Shown one piece after another: positions 1-8,133 of a stretch of DNA of 64,000 nucleotides (its first letter is position 1; every line of letters starts with the position of its first letter). Origin of the DNA: Streptomyces sp. CB01201 (GTDB lineage: Bacteria; Actinomycetota; Actinomycetes; Streptomycetales; Streptomycetaceae). The notes below the pieces were generated by a model. It did not search any database and was not told the origin of the DNA. It saw only the letters and a program-made list of their open reading frames with translations. Position numbers and translations under genes: made by a program. Location: positions 346,694 to 410,693 of the forward strand of contig NZ_NNBJ01000006.1 in the NCBI RefSeq assembly GCF_002803085.1, in the 5' to 3' direction.

Positions 1-1137
1 GTGCTCGCGTACATGGACGTGGACCTGTCCACCGACCTCAACGCGCTGCTCCCGCTGGTCGCGCCGCTCATCTCCGGACACTCCGACCTCGCCATCGGCT
101 CGCGCCTGGCGCGTTCCTCGCGGGTGGTGCGCGGTGCCAAGCGGGAGTTCATCTCGCGCACGTACAACCTGATCCTGCGCGGTTCGCTCGCGGCCCGGTT
201 CTCCGACGCCCAGTGCGGGTTCAAGGCGATCCGGCGCGATGTGGCGCAGCGGTTGCTGCCGATGGTCGAGGACACGGGGTGGTTCTTCGACACCGAGATG
301 CTGGTGCTCGCCGAGCGGGCCGGGCTCCGCATCCACGAGGTGCCGGTGGACTGGGTCGACGACCCGGCCAGCACCGTGCACATCGTCAGCACGGCGATGG
401 ACGACCTGAGGGGCGTGTGGCGGATCGGGCGGGCGCTCGCCGTCGGGGCGCTGCCACTGGACCGGCTCTCGCGGCCGTTCGGTGACGACCCCAGGGACCG
501 GCAGCTGAGCGGGGTGCCCGGTGGGCTCGCCCGGCAGCTCGTCGGGTTCTGCGTGATCGGCGCGCTCTCCACCCTTTTCTACCTGGCCCTGTACTCGCTC
601 TCCCGTACCGTGATGGGTCCCCAACTCGCCAACGCGGTCGCCTTGTTGGTGTCGGCCGTCGCCAACACATCGGCCAACCGGCGGCTCACGTTCGGCGTTC
701 GCGGCCGGGACCGGGCGGTGCGCCACCAGGCGCAGGGCCTGGTGGTGTTCGCCATCGGGCTCGCCCTGACCAGCGGCTCGCTCGCGGCCCTCGACGCCGC
801 GAACGCCGACGCCGCGCACTCCACCGAGGTCGCCGTCCTGCTCGCGGCGAACCTCGCGGCCACGGTGCTGCGCTTCCTGCTGTTCCGCGCCTGGGTGTTC
901 CCCGACCGCGCGGGCTCCGCCCCCGATACCGCCCCCGATACCGGCTCCGGCCCCGGCCCCGGACCCGGCCCAGAAACCGCAGCCGACACGGCGACCTACA
1001 CCGCAGCCGACACCGCGAGCGGCACCGCAGCCGACACCGCGAGCGGCACCGCAGCCGACACCGCGAGCGGCACCACGGCCGACACCGCGACCGAGAACAC
1101 CCCGCACCACGCCGAACCGAAGGGCGACGCACGATGA
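1..1137 (+). CDS. GT2 polyprenyl-phosphate glycosyltransferase fused to GtrA-like membrane domain (5' end outside window)
   Basis: The frame is open at the first base, so the N-terminal part of the catalytic domain lies outside the window. What remains begins in the DPM1-like glycosyltransferase 2 domain: the MDVDLSTD stretch is the metal-binding region and FSDAQCGFKAI and WFFDTEML are typical of dolichol/polyprenyl-phosphate mannose synthases. From about residue 175 a GtrA-like domain with four hydrophobic helices follows (LVGFCVIGALSTLFYLALY, NRRLTFGVRG). The last 60 residues are an Ala/Asp/Thr-rich tail with an eight-residue repeat. The stop overlaps the start of the next gene in an ATGA, so both are probably translated together. 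Likely role: loading a sugar onto a lipid carrier for the GT39 enzyme downstream (inference). The first GTG seen is probably internal. Confidence 0.85.
   Translation: MLAYMDVDLSTDLNALLPLVAPLISGHSDLAIGSRLARSSRVVRGAKREFISRTYNLILRGSLAARFSDAQCGFKAIRRDVAQRLLPMVEDTGWFFDTEMLVLAERAGLRIHEVPVDWVDDPASTVHIVSTAMDDLRGVWRIGRALAVGALPLDRLSRPFGDDPRDRQLSGVPGGLARQLVGFCVIGALSTLFYLALYSLSRTVMGPQLANAVALLVSAVANTSANRRLTFGVRGRDRAVRHQAQGLVVFAIGLALTSGSLAALDAANADAAHSTEVAVLLAANLAATVLRFLLFRAWVFPDRAGSAPDTAPDTGSGPGPGPGPETAADTATYTAADTASGTAADTASGTAADTASGTTADTATENTPHHAEPKGDAR
1004..1110 (+). repeat. 24-bp tandem coding repeat
   Basis: About four imperfect copies of a 24-bp unit (gcagccgacaccgcgagcgg and variants) encode the AADTASGT-type octapeptides at the C-terminal tail of the first gene. 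Copy number is likely to vary between strains. Confidence 0.7.
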
Positions 1138-3341
1138 CCACGACCTCACCCCTGGCCGATTCGAGTGAGGGGGTCGCAGCGGACGGACACCGGTCCGTAC
1201 GCGGCCGGCTGTGGCGCGGCCGCCCCGAGGACCCGGCCTGGGCCCGGCCCGCCTTCCTCGCGCTGCTCGCCGTCACCTGCGCCGCCTACCTGTGGAACCT
1301 CAGCGCCTCCGGGTACGCGAACTCCTTCTACTCGGCGGCCGTCCAGGCGGGCAGCCAGAGCTGGAAGGCGTTCTTCTTCGGCTCGCTCGACGCGGCCAAC
1401 GCGATCACCGTCGACAAGCCTCCGGCCGCGCTCTGGCCGATGGCCCTCTCGGTACGCCTCCTCGGTCTCGGCTCCTGGCAGATCCTGCTGCCCCAGGTCC
1501 TGATGGGCGTGGGCACGGTCGCGGTCCTGTACGCGGCCGTGCGGCGCCGGTTCAGTCCGGCGGCCGGGCTGATCTCCGGCGCGGTACTCGCCCTGACGCC
1601 GGTCGCGGCGCTCATGTTCCGCTTCAACAACCCGGACGCGCTGCTCGCGCTCCTGATGACGGTCACCGTGTACTGCGTCCTGCGCGCCCTGGAGGACGCC
1701 CGCACCAAGTGGCTGGTGTGGGCCGGGGTCGCGATCGGCTTCGCGTTCCTGACCAAGACCCTGCAAGCCTTCCTGATCCTGCCGCCGCTCGCGGTCCTGT
1801 ACGCGGTGTGCGCGCCCACTTCGATACGCCGTCGGCTCGGTCAACTCGCCCTGTCCACGGGTGTGTTGGTGGCGGCAGGCGGCTGGTGGGTGGCGGCCGT
1901 GGAGCTGTGGCCCAAGTCGTCGCGCCCGTACATCGGCGGCTCGCAGCACAACTCGTTCCTTGAACTCACCTTCGGCTACAACGGGCTCGGCCGCCTCAGC
2001 GGCGACGAGACCGGCAGCGTCGGCGGCGGGGGCGCGCGGCCCGGCGGCATGGAACTCCCGGCGGGCATGCGTCCGGGCGGAGGAGGCGGGGGCGGCGGTG
2101 GCGGCTGGGGGGCGACCGGCATCGGGCGCATGTTCAACTCCGAGGTGGGCAGCCAGATCGCGTGGCTCCTTCCGGCGGCCCTGCTCCTGCTGATCGCGGG
2201 CCTTGTCGTCACCTGGAAGGCCAAGCGCACCGACACCGCTCGGGGCGCGTTCCTCGCCTGGGGCGGGGCGCTCCTCATGACCGCCGTGATCTTCAGCTTC
2301 ATGGCGGGGATCTTCCACCAGTACTACACGGTGGCCCTGGCCCCCTACATCGCGGCGCTCGTCGGCATGGGCGTCACGGTCCTGTGGGAGGAGCGCTCGC
2401 GCATCGGCGCGGCGCTCACCCTAGGGGCGGTGGTGGCTGCCACCGCGATCTGGTCGTACGTCCTGCTCGGGCGCACCCCTGACTACCTGCCGTGGCTGCG
2501 CTGGGCCGTACTGATCGGTGGCCTCGCTGCGGGCCTCGGCCTCGCCCTCGCGGGCCGGCTGGACCGCAGGGCCGCGTTGGGTGTCGCCGGTCTCGGTCTC
2601 GCGGCCTCGCTTGCCGGGCCCGCCGCGTACGCGGTGAGCACGCTGGACACCGGACACACCGGCTCGATCGTCACGGCGGGCCCCGCCGGGGCGAGCAGGG
2701 GCGGGCCCGGGGGCGGTGGCGGTGGCGGTGGTGGACGGATGCGGTTCGGGGGTGGGCCGGGTGCGGGTGCTGGTGCGGGTGCGCGCGCTGGTGCTGGTGC
2801 TGGTGTTGGTTCTGGTGCCGGGCAGAACGGGGGGTGGCCGGGCCGTGGGGCGGGCCCGGGTGCGGGTGCGGGTCAGGGCTTTCCCGGTGGGGGTGCCGGT
2901 ACCGGTGGGGGTGGCGCTGCGGGGCCGGGTTCGGGTTCGGGTTCGGGTGAGCGTGGCGGTCTGGGGGGTGGCATGGGAGGGCTCCTGGACGGTGCCAAGG
3001 TGAGCGCAGCGGCGCAGGCGCTCCTCAAGAACAACGCGGACCGGTACACCTGGGCGGCGGCGGCCATCGGGTCGCAGAACGCCGCGAGTTATCAACTCGC
3101 CACCCAGAAGCCGGTGATGGCGATCGGTGGCTTCAACGGCAGCGACCCGTCGCCGACGCTGGACCAGTTCAAGAAGTACGTGGCCGAGGGGAAGATCCAC
3201 TACTTCGTCTCCGGGGGTGGGGGGATGATGGGGGGTGGGAAGTCTGGTGGCAGTGCGATCAGTAGTTGGGTGGAGGCGTCCTTCGAGAAGGTGACGGTTG
3301 GGGCCGCCACCTTCTATGACCTCACCTCGCCGGTGAGCTAG
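1134..3341 (+). CDS. ArnT/PMT-like GT39 membrane glycosyltransferase with C-terminal YkcA/B-type domain
   Basis: 735 residues. An N-terminal cytoplasmic tail of about 45 residues is followed by many hydrophobic segments of the GT39 mannosyltransferase fold; the SLDAANAITVDKPPAALW stretch is the conserved first extracytoplasmic loop with the catalytic Asp. The C-terminal third holds a very glycine-rich linker (about residues 505-620) and then a soluble domain (NADRYTWAAAAIGSQNAAS...MAIGGFNGSDPSPT) seen in YkcA/YkcB-type proteins. Family role: transfer of a sugar from a polyprenyl-phosphate donor to an acceptor outside the membrane. The start ATG overlaps the preceding stop by four bases, so it sits in an operon with the GT2/GtrA gene that could make its donor. 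The acceptor cannot be read from the sequence. Confidence 0.85.
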   Translation: MTTTSPLADSSEGVAADGHRSVRGRLWRGRPEDPAWARPAFLALLAVTCAAYLWNLSASGYANSFYSAAVQAGSQSWKAFFFGSLDAANAITVDKPPAALWPMALSVRLLGLGSWQILLPQVLMGVGTVAVLYAAVRRRFSPAAGLISGAVLALTPVAALMFRFNNPDALLALLMTVTVYCVLRALEDARTKWLVWAGVAIGFAFLTKTLQAFLILPPLAVLYAVCAPTSIRRRLGQLALSTGVLVAAGGWWVAAVELWPKSSRPYIGGSQHNSFLELTFGYNGLGRLSGDETGSVGGGGARPGGMELPAGMRPGGGGGGGGGGWGATGIGRMFNSEVGSQIAWLLPAALLLLIAGLVVTWKAKRTDTARGAFLAWGGALLMTAVIFSFMAGIFHQYYTVALAPYIAALVGMGVTVLWEERSRIGAALTLGAVVAATAIWSYVLLGRTPDYLPWLRWAVLIGGLAAGLGLALAGRLDRRAALGVAGLGLAASLAGPAAYAVSTLDTGHTGSIVTAGPAGASRGGPGGGGGGGGGRMRFGGGPGAGAGAGARAGAGAGVGSGAGQNGGWPGRGAGPGAGAGQGFPGGGAGTGGGGAAGPGSGSGSGERGGLGGGMGGLLDGAKVSAAAQALLKNNADRYTWAAAAIGSQNAASYQLATQKPVMAIGGFNGSDPSPTLDQFKKYVAEGKIHYFVSGGGGMMGGGKSGGSAISSWVEASFEKVTVGAATFYDLTSPVS

Positions 3342-3410
3342 CGGGATTGCGCGGGGGCGGCCTGGGGGGTTTGCCCACCCGCCCGCCCGTGCGGCGGGTT
3401 GGATCAGCTG

Positions 3411-3575
3411 AGCCCTGGGGCTGCGCCCCAGACCCCCTTGAGGGGCTGCGCCCCTCGAACCCCCGCAGGGGGCTCCGCCCCCTGCCCCCCGGTTCGGGGC
3501 TCCGCCCCGGACCCCGTTCGCGCCTGAACGGCGCTCGTCCTCAAACGCCGGACGGGCTGAAGATGCCGATGCTGG
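3411..3575. repeat. GC-rich hairpin ladder, Streptomyces intergenic repeat (locus 1)
   Basis: A string of short self-complementary GC blocks (for example ggggctgcgcccc and ggggctccgcccc) ends in the motif gcgctcgtcctcaaacgccg followed by gacgggctg. The same string recurs at 6500-6600 and 23500-23675, each time after the stop of a plus-strand gene. It could serve as a terminator or a REP-like element; no coding signal is seen. Confidence 0.7.
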
Positions 3576-3589
3576 CCAGCACCGAGGCA

Positions 3590-3770
3590 TTTAGGGGGCG
3601 CGGGGAACTGCGCGAGCAACCACGCACGGTGCGAGGCCGACAGAGGGTTGGGGGCGCGGGGAACTGCGCGAGCAACCACGCACGGTGCGAGGCCGACAGA
3701 GGGTTAGGGGCGCGGGGAACTGCGCGAGAAGCGACCACGGTTCGCGGACGAAGGCGGGGTTAAGGGGCGC
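3590..3770. repeat. 56-bp tandem repeat, three copies (locus 1)
   Basis: The key octamer aactgcgc recurs at 3606, 3662 and 3718, an exact 56-bp pitch. Each unit reads ggggcgcggggaactgcgcg followed by agcaaccacgcacggtgcga and a gttgggg-type joint. The family also occurs at 6645-7020 and 23700-24015. The 3342-4058 interval has no gene apart from these repeats and the operators before the exporter. Confidence 0.85.
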
Positions 3771-3948
3771 AGGGGCGGTAGCCGGTGGTGGTTGGGGGCG
3801 ATGGGTCCGAACTTCCCTCGCTTGATGGCCAGTTGTGCGGGGGCCGGGGGCCGGGGGCTTGTCGGGGCGAGCGGGGTGGGCGCGTGGCCGAGCCGGGCCG
3901 GGCGTTCGGGGGCTGCGCCGCCGTCCGCGCCCGGCCCCGTCCGCGCTC

Positions 3949-3972
3949 ACGCCGTAAATGGCTTTACGGCGT
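3949..3972. promoter_or_regulatory. TetR-type operator palindrome upstream of the DHA2 exporter
   Basis: A perfect 10-bp inverted repeat with a 4-bp spacer, acgccgtaaa-tggc-tttacggcgt, lies 87 bp before the exporter start. The regulator gene sits immediately after the exporter, so this is the natural operator for it (inference from position and symmetry). Confidence 0.75.
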
Positions 3973-3985
3973 AGAAGACCCGCCT

Positions 3986-4019
3986 TACGGTGTATAGCGG
4001 CGGCATGACGTACGCCGTA
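3986..4019. promoter_or_regulatory. Second TetR-type operator: inverted half-sites
   Basis: Half-sites tacggtgta (3986-3994) and tacgccgta (4011-4019, reverse complement tacggcgta) face each other and match the arms of the 3949-3972 palindrome with one substitution. They lie between that palindrome and the exporter ribosome binding region and could give cooperative repression. Confidence 0.6.
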
Positions 4020-4058
4020 TAAGACGCATCGCGAGCCAAGGGAAAACCGGGGGCCACC

Positions 4059-5642
4059 ATGACAGCATCGACAGGCGAGCAATCCGGCGCATCCGCCGGC
4101 CAGCCGGAGCCGCAGCCCCAGCCGGAGCCGCGGCCCCAGACCCGGCCGGAGCCGCAGCCACACCCGCAGCCACACCCGCAGCGCTGGCTGATCCTCGGTG
4201 TCATCTGCCTCGCCGTGCTCACGGTGCTGCTCGACAACACCGTGCTCAACGTCGCCATCCCCTCCCTCACCACCTCGCTCGGCGCTTCCACCGCCGACAT
4301 CCAGTGGATGATCAACGCGTACTCGCTGGTCCAGTCCGGACTGCTGCTCACCGCGGGCAGCTCCGCCGACCGCTACGGGCGCAAGAAGATGCTCGCCGCG
4401 GGGCTCGCGCTCTTCGGTATCGGCTCGCTGGTGGCCGGTCTCGCGCAGAACGTCGGCCAGCTCATCGCCGCCCGCGCGGGTATGGGCATCGGCGGGGCAC
4501 TCCTGATGACCACCACGCTCGCCGTCGTCGTGCAGATCTTCGACGAGGAGTCCCGGGTCAAGGCCATCGGCATCTGGGCCACCGTCAACTCGCTCGGCTT
4601 CGCGGCCGGACCGCTCATCGGCGGGGTCATGCTCGACCACTTCTGGTGGGGCGCGATCTTCCTGGTGAACATCCCCGTCGCGGTCCTCGGCCTGGTCGCC
4701 GTGGTCGTCCTCGTACCGGAGTCGAAGAACCCCCACGGCGACCGGCCCGATCTGCTCGGGGCGCTGCTCTCCACCATCGGCATGACCGGTCTCGTGTACG
4801 CCATCATCTCCGGGCCGGGGCACGGCTGGCTCTCGGGCCAGGTGCTGGCCTCGGCGGCCGTCGGGGCCGTGTTCCTCGCGGCCTTCGTACGCTGGGAACT
4901 GTCCATCGAGCACCCGATGCTGGACATGCACTTCTTCCGCGACCGGCGGTTCGTCGGCGCGGTCGCCGGGTCGATCCTGGTCGCCTTCGGCATGGGGGGA
5001 TCGCTGTTCCTGCTCACCCAGCACCTCCAGTTCGTGCTCGGCTACGGTCCGTTGGAGGCGGGCCTGCGCACCGCGCCGCTCGCGCTCAGTGTGGTCGTAC
5101 TGAACATGACGGGCGTCGGCGCCAAACTGGTCGCCACGGTCGGCACCCCGCGCGCCATCGCCATCGGCATGACCGCGAACGCGGCCGGGCTCGCCTCGAT
5201 CGCGCTGCTCGGCGGACACAACTACGGCGGCACGCTGTTCGGCCTGGTCGTGATGGGGGCCGGGATCGCGCTGTCCATGCCGGCCATGGCCAACGCCATC
5301 ATGAGCGCGATCCCGCCGGAGAAGGCGGGCGTGGGGGCGGGCGTGAACGGCACGCTGGGGGAGTTCGGCAACGGGCTCGGGGTCGCGGTGCTCGGCGCCG
5401 TGCTCAACTCCCGGTTCGCGGCGCTCGCGCCGGTCGCCGCGGCCTCGCTGCCCGCGGCCCTGGCCGCCGCCGGGGACGGCGCGGAACGGGGCCGGATCGC
5501 CGACGCGTTCGCCTCGGGCCTGGAGACCAGCCAGCTGGTCGGCGCGGGCGCGGTCCTCGCGGGCGGGCTGCTCGCGGCGGTCCTGCTGCACCGCGCCGAA
5601 CGATCGGCGCCCGCGCCCGACGGGGCGGCTCCCGCGGCATAG
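4059..5642 (+). CDS. MFS transporter, DHA2 (EmrB/QacA) drug exporter, 14-TM type
   Basis: 527 residues. After a cytoplasmic tail of about 45 residues rich in Pro, Gln, Glu and His (PEPQPQPEPRPQ-like), the DHA2 hallmarks appear: LDNTVLNVAIPSL in the first helix, DRYGRKKML as motif A, and GMGIGGALLMTTTLAVV further on. Hydrophobic segments are consistent with 14 helices. It is expected to export toxic small molecules by proton antiport at the cytoplasmic membrane. The start follows aaggga about 15 bases upstream. Operators at 3949-4019 and a TetR gene 77 bp downstream in the same direction indicate a self-contained, ligand-induced export unit. The substrate cannot be predicted. Confidence 0.9.
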   Translation: MTASTGEQSGASAGQPEPQPQPEPRPQTRPEPQPHPQPHPQRWLILGVICLAVLTVLLDNTVLNVAIPSLTTSLGASTADIQWMINAYSLVQSGLLLTAGSSADRYGRKKMLAAGLALFGIGSLVAGLAQNVGQLIAARAGMGIGGALLMTTTLAVVVQIFDEESRVKAIGIWATVNSLGFAAGPLIGGVMLDHFWWGAIFLVNIPVAVLGLVAVVVLVPESKNPHGDRPDLLGALLSTIGMTGLVYAIISGPGHGWLSGQVLASAAVGAVFLAAFVRWELSIEHPMLDMHFFRDRRFVGAVAGSILVAFGMGGSLFLLTQHLQFVLGYGPLEAGLRTAPLALSVVVLNMTGVGAKLVATVGTPRAIAIGMTANAAGLASIALLGGHNYGGTLFGLVVMGAGIALSMPAMANAIMSAIPPEKAGVGAGVNGTLGEFGNGLGVAVLGAVLNSRFAALAPVAAASLPAALAAAGDGAERGRIADAFASGLETSQLVGAGAVLAGGLLAAVLLHRAERSAPAPDGAAPAA

Positions 5643-5719
5643 CATCGTCGGGGGTGAGGGACCCGAACTCCGGACCTGACCTGATGGGTCGGCAGCAGCG
5701 AGGACCGAGGAGGGCAGCG

Positions 5720-6496
5720 ATGGTATCGGCGGCGGACCGCACGAAGGACGCGGCGCGTACCAGCGTGTGGCTCGGGAGCAAGGCGAGTCGCCGGGTGCGC
5801 CGAGCGGGGGCGCCCGAGGGCGGGCCCGTGCTCGACCGGGACCGGATCACCGCCGAGGCCGTACGCCTCCTCGACGCCGAGGGCGCCGTCAAGTTCTCCA
5901 TGCGGCGCCTGGCGGCCGAACTCGGGGTCACCGCGATGTCCCTGTACTGGTACGTCGACAACAAGGACGACCTCCTCGAACTCGCCCTCGACGCGGTGTT
6001 CGCGGAGATCGAGATCCCCGACATGGACGACGAGGCGGCGGACTGGCGCGATCAGCTCCGCACGGTCGTGGTGGGCTATCGCGCGATCTTCGTCCGGCAT
6101 TCCTGGGCGTCGGCGCTGATCGGGCGCTACCTCAACATCGGGCCGCACTCGATGGCCTTCTCGCGCACGGCCCAGCGCATTCTGGCCCGTACGGGGCTGC
6201 CCGCGCACGGGCAGATGGGCGGGCTCGCGGCGGTGTTCCAGTTCGTGTACGGGTTCGGCACGATCGAGGGGACGTTCGTGCAGCGGTGTGCGGATGCGGG
6301 GCGTACGCAGGACGAGTTCTTCGCGGAGGCGATGGGGGCGTTGGCCTCTCAGCCGGAGTACCGGGATCAGTTCGCCGATGCGGCGGAGTTGATGGCTGCG
6401 CGGGGTGGGGTGACGGTGCAGGAGATGCGGCAGCGGGACTTCGACTTCGCGCTGACGCTGCTGATCGCCGGCATCGAGGCGCTGAGCTCCCCCTGA
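5720..6496 (+). CDS. TetR/AcrR family transcriptional regulator
   Basis: 258 residues from an ATG preceded by aggaggg at good spacing; an upstream in-frame ATG near 5683 lacks such a site. The TetR DNA-binding domain spans about residues 35-85 (ITAEAVRLLDAEG, FSMRRLAAELGVTAMSLYWY, VDNKDDLLELALD). The rest matches the TetR_C C-terminal dimerisation and ligand domain found in regulators with a ~100-residue GSFVY-like core (AQRILARTGLP, FQFVYGFGTIEGTF). It is the likely repressor of the exporter 77 bp upstream through the palindromes at 3949-4019. Confidence 0.88.
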   Translation: MVSAADRTKDAARTSVWLGSKASRRVRRAGAPEGGPVLDRDRITAEAVRLLDAEGAVKFSMRRLAAELGVTAMSLYWYVDNKDDLLELALDAVFAEIEIPDMDDEAADWRDQLRTVVVGYRAIFVRHSWASALIGRYLNIGPHSMAFSRTAQRILARTGLPAHGQMGGLAAVFQFVYGFGTIEGTFVQRCADAGRTQDEFFAEAMGALASQPEYRDQFADAAELMAARGGVTVQEMRQRDFDFALTLLIAGIEALSSP

Positions 6497-6499
6497 CCC

Positions 6500-6600
6500 C
6501 CGCAGGGGGCCCTGCCCCCTGCCCCCCGCTTCGGGGCTCCGCCCCGGACCCCGTATCGCGCCTTAAGGGCGCTCGTCCTCAATCGCCGGACGGGCTGAAA
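6500..6600. repeat. GC-rich hairpin ladder, Streptomyces intergenic repeat (locus 2)
   Basis: Same composite as at 3411-3575, starting right after the tetR stop and ending in gcgctcgtcctcaatcgccg plus gacgggctg. It fills the start of the 653-bp gap between two convergent genes. Confidence 0.65.
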
Positions 6601-6644
6601 TGCCCTGGTGCGGGCCGGCACCGAGGCCTTCAGGGGCGCCGGCA

Positions 6645-7020
6645 ACCGGGCACCCCGGGTCACCTACAGGGGCGCGGGGAACTGCGCGAGAAGCGGCCAC
6701 GGTCCGCACCCGAGAGGGGGGTTGGGGCGCGGGGAACTGCCCGACCGGGCCGCGCAGCGGCCCCGGGCTCCCGGGCACCCCGGGTCACCTACAGGGGCGC
6801 GGGGAACTGCGCGAGAAGCGGCCACGGTCCGCACCCGAGAAGGGGGTTGGGGCGCAGGCAACTGCCCGACCGGGCCGCGCAGCGGCCCCGGGCTCCCGGG
6901 CACCCCGGGTCACCTACAGGGGCGCGGGGAACTGCGCGAGAAGCGGCCACGGTCCGCACCCGAGAAGGGGGTTGGGGCGCAGGCAACTGCCCGACCGGGC
7001 CGCGCAGCGGCCGGGCTCCC
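6645..7020. repeat. 125-bp tandem repeat, three copies, built from the 56-bp family (locus 2)
   Basis: The string ggtcacctacaggggcgcgg starts at 6658, 6783 and 6908, an exact 125-bp pitch. Each unit contains two diverged aactgc-bearing modules of the 56-bp family about 55 bp apart, plus a gggctcccgggcaccccggg joint. Confidence 0.85.
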
Positions 7021-7115
7021 GGGTACCCCGGGTCGGGCTCCCGGGTACCCCGGGCCGGGCTCCCGGTACCCCGGGTCGGGCTGCCGGTACCCCGGGTTGG
7101 GATCCCGGGCCGGCT
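7008..7115. repeat. 21-22-bp tandem repeat, about four copies
   Basis: Repeats of cgggctcccgggtaccccgg and close variants follow the 125-bp array directly and run almost to the end of the convergent yceI-like gene. The unit itself contains the palindromes cccggg and ggtacc. Confidence 0.7.
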
Positions 7116-7149
7116 CCCGGGCGGAGCCCAGGGCCGCCGGGTGCCCCGG

Positions 7150-7968
7150 TCAGGCGGTCGGCAGGGTTTCGCCCTGGACCGTCTGGATGTCCAGCTCGAC
7201 CTTCAGCGTCGTGCCGATCGCCGAGATCCCCGCCTGCACCACCTGGTTGTAGTTCATCGCGAAGTCCTCGCGCCGCAGCTCCGCCGTCGCCCGGTAGGCC
7301 GCCCGTACCCCGCCCCAGGGGTCGGGGCCCGTACCGAGGTAGGACAGGTCGAGGTCGACCTCGCGGACGACTCCGTGCAGCGACAGTTCACCCCGTACCG
7401 TCCAGCGGTCGGGCCCGGCCGGGACCAGGTCCGTGCTGCGGTAGGTGATGTCCGGGAAGCGCTCGACATCCAGGAAGTCGGGGGACTTCAGGTGCCCGTC
7501 CCGCATCGCGTTCCCCGTGTCGATCGACGCCGCGCCGATGACCGCCTCGACCCGCGACTTCTCCAGGTCCTCCGCGATCTCGATGCGCCCGCCGAACTCC
7601 CCGAACCGCCCGTGCACGCTGGAGATGCCCAGGTGCTGGGCGACCGCGCCGACCGACGAATGCGCCGGGTCGATCGTCCAGGGACCCGGCGGCGGCAGTT
7701 CGACGCCGCCCTGCCGGGCCAGCACCACCGTGCCGACCGAGGCCCGCCCGCTCGCCGTCACCAGCGCCGTGGAGGCGGCCGGGGCGTATCCGACGGCCGT
7801 CACGATCACCGTGTAGGGGCCGGGCGCGAGAGCCACGTCCGCCGACACCGAGCCGTCCTCCGCCGCCGCGGCGCGCAGCACCTGCGTGCCGGTCATGTCG
7901 GTCATCGTCACCACGGCGTGCGAAACCGCCCAGCCGTCGCGCGTCCGTACCTGTGCCCGCAGTCCCAT
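7150..7968 (-). CDS. YceI-family protein with N-terminal carboxypeptidase-regulatory-like domain
   Basis: 272 residues from an ATG (MGLRAQVRTRDG) preceded by gaggagag on the minus strand. Residues 1-90 form a transthyretin-like carboxypeptidase-regulatory module (VSHAVVTMTDMTG, LAPGPYTVIVTAVGYAP). Residues 100-272 are the YceI lipocalin-like domain (WTIDPAHSSVGAVAQHLG, VHGRFGEFGGRI, LKSPDFLDVERFPDITYRS, GELSLHGVVREVDL). YceI proteins bind isoprenoid-like lipids; no signal peptide is visible, so it is probably cytoplasmic or membrane-associated. It is the last gene of the marR-exporter-yceI run, and the same module is on the exporter upstream, which suggests the two proteins work together. Confidence 0.85.
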   Translation of the reverse strand: MGLRAQVRTRDGWAVSHAVVTMTDMTGTQVLRAAAAEDGSVSADVALAPGPYTVIVTAVGYAPAASTALVTASGRASVGTVVLARQGGVELPPPGPWTIDPAHSSVGAVAQHLGISSVHGRFGEFGGRIEIAEDLEKSRVEAVIGAASIDTGNAMRDGHLKSPDFLDVERFPDITYRSTDLVPAGPDRWTVRGELSLHGVVREVDLDLSYLGTGPDPWGGVRAAYRATAELRREDFAMNYNQVVQAGISAIGTTLKVELDIQTVQGETLPTA

Positions 7969-8133
7969 CCCGTTTTCTCTCCTCTTCAAGTGCAGAAGCC
8001 TCTTGGGGTCAAAAGGCCGGGCCCCGGGGCGGGACGGCCGGCCGTCCCCTGCCCGCCGCCCCGTTCCCGGGGCCCATTTCCACGCCGGGCGCGCCCCGCC
8101 TCCGCTCGAAGCGAAGGCGCACCCGGGGGTCAA

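Noticed and set aside
3591..5645. 684-residue frame antisense to the DHA2 exporter
   Set aside because: Very Arg/Pro/Gly/His-rich and fully opposite a gene with clear domains; it is a by-product of high GC.
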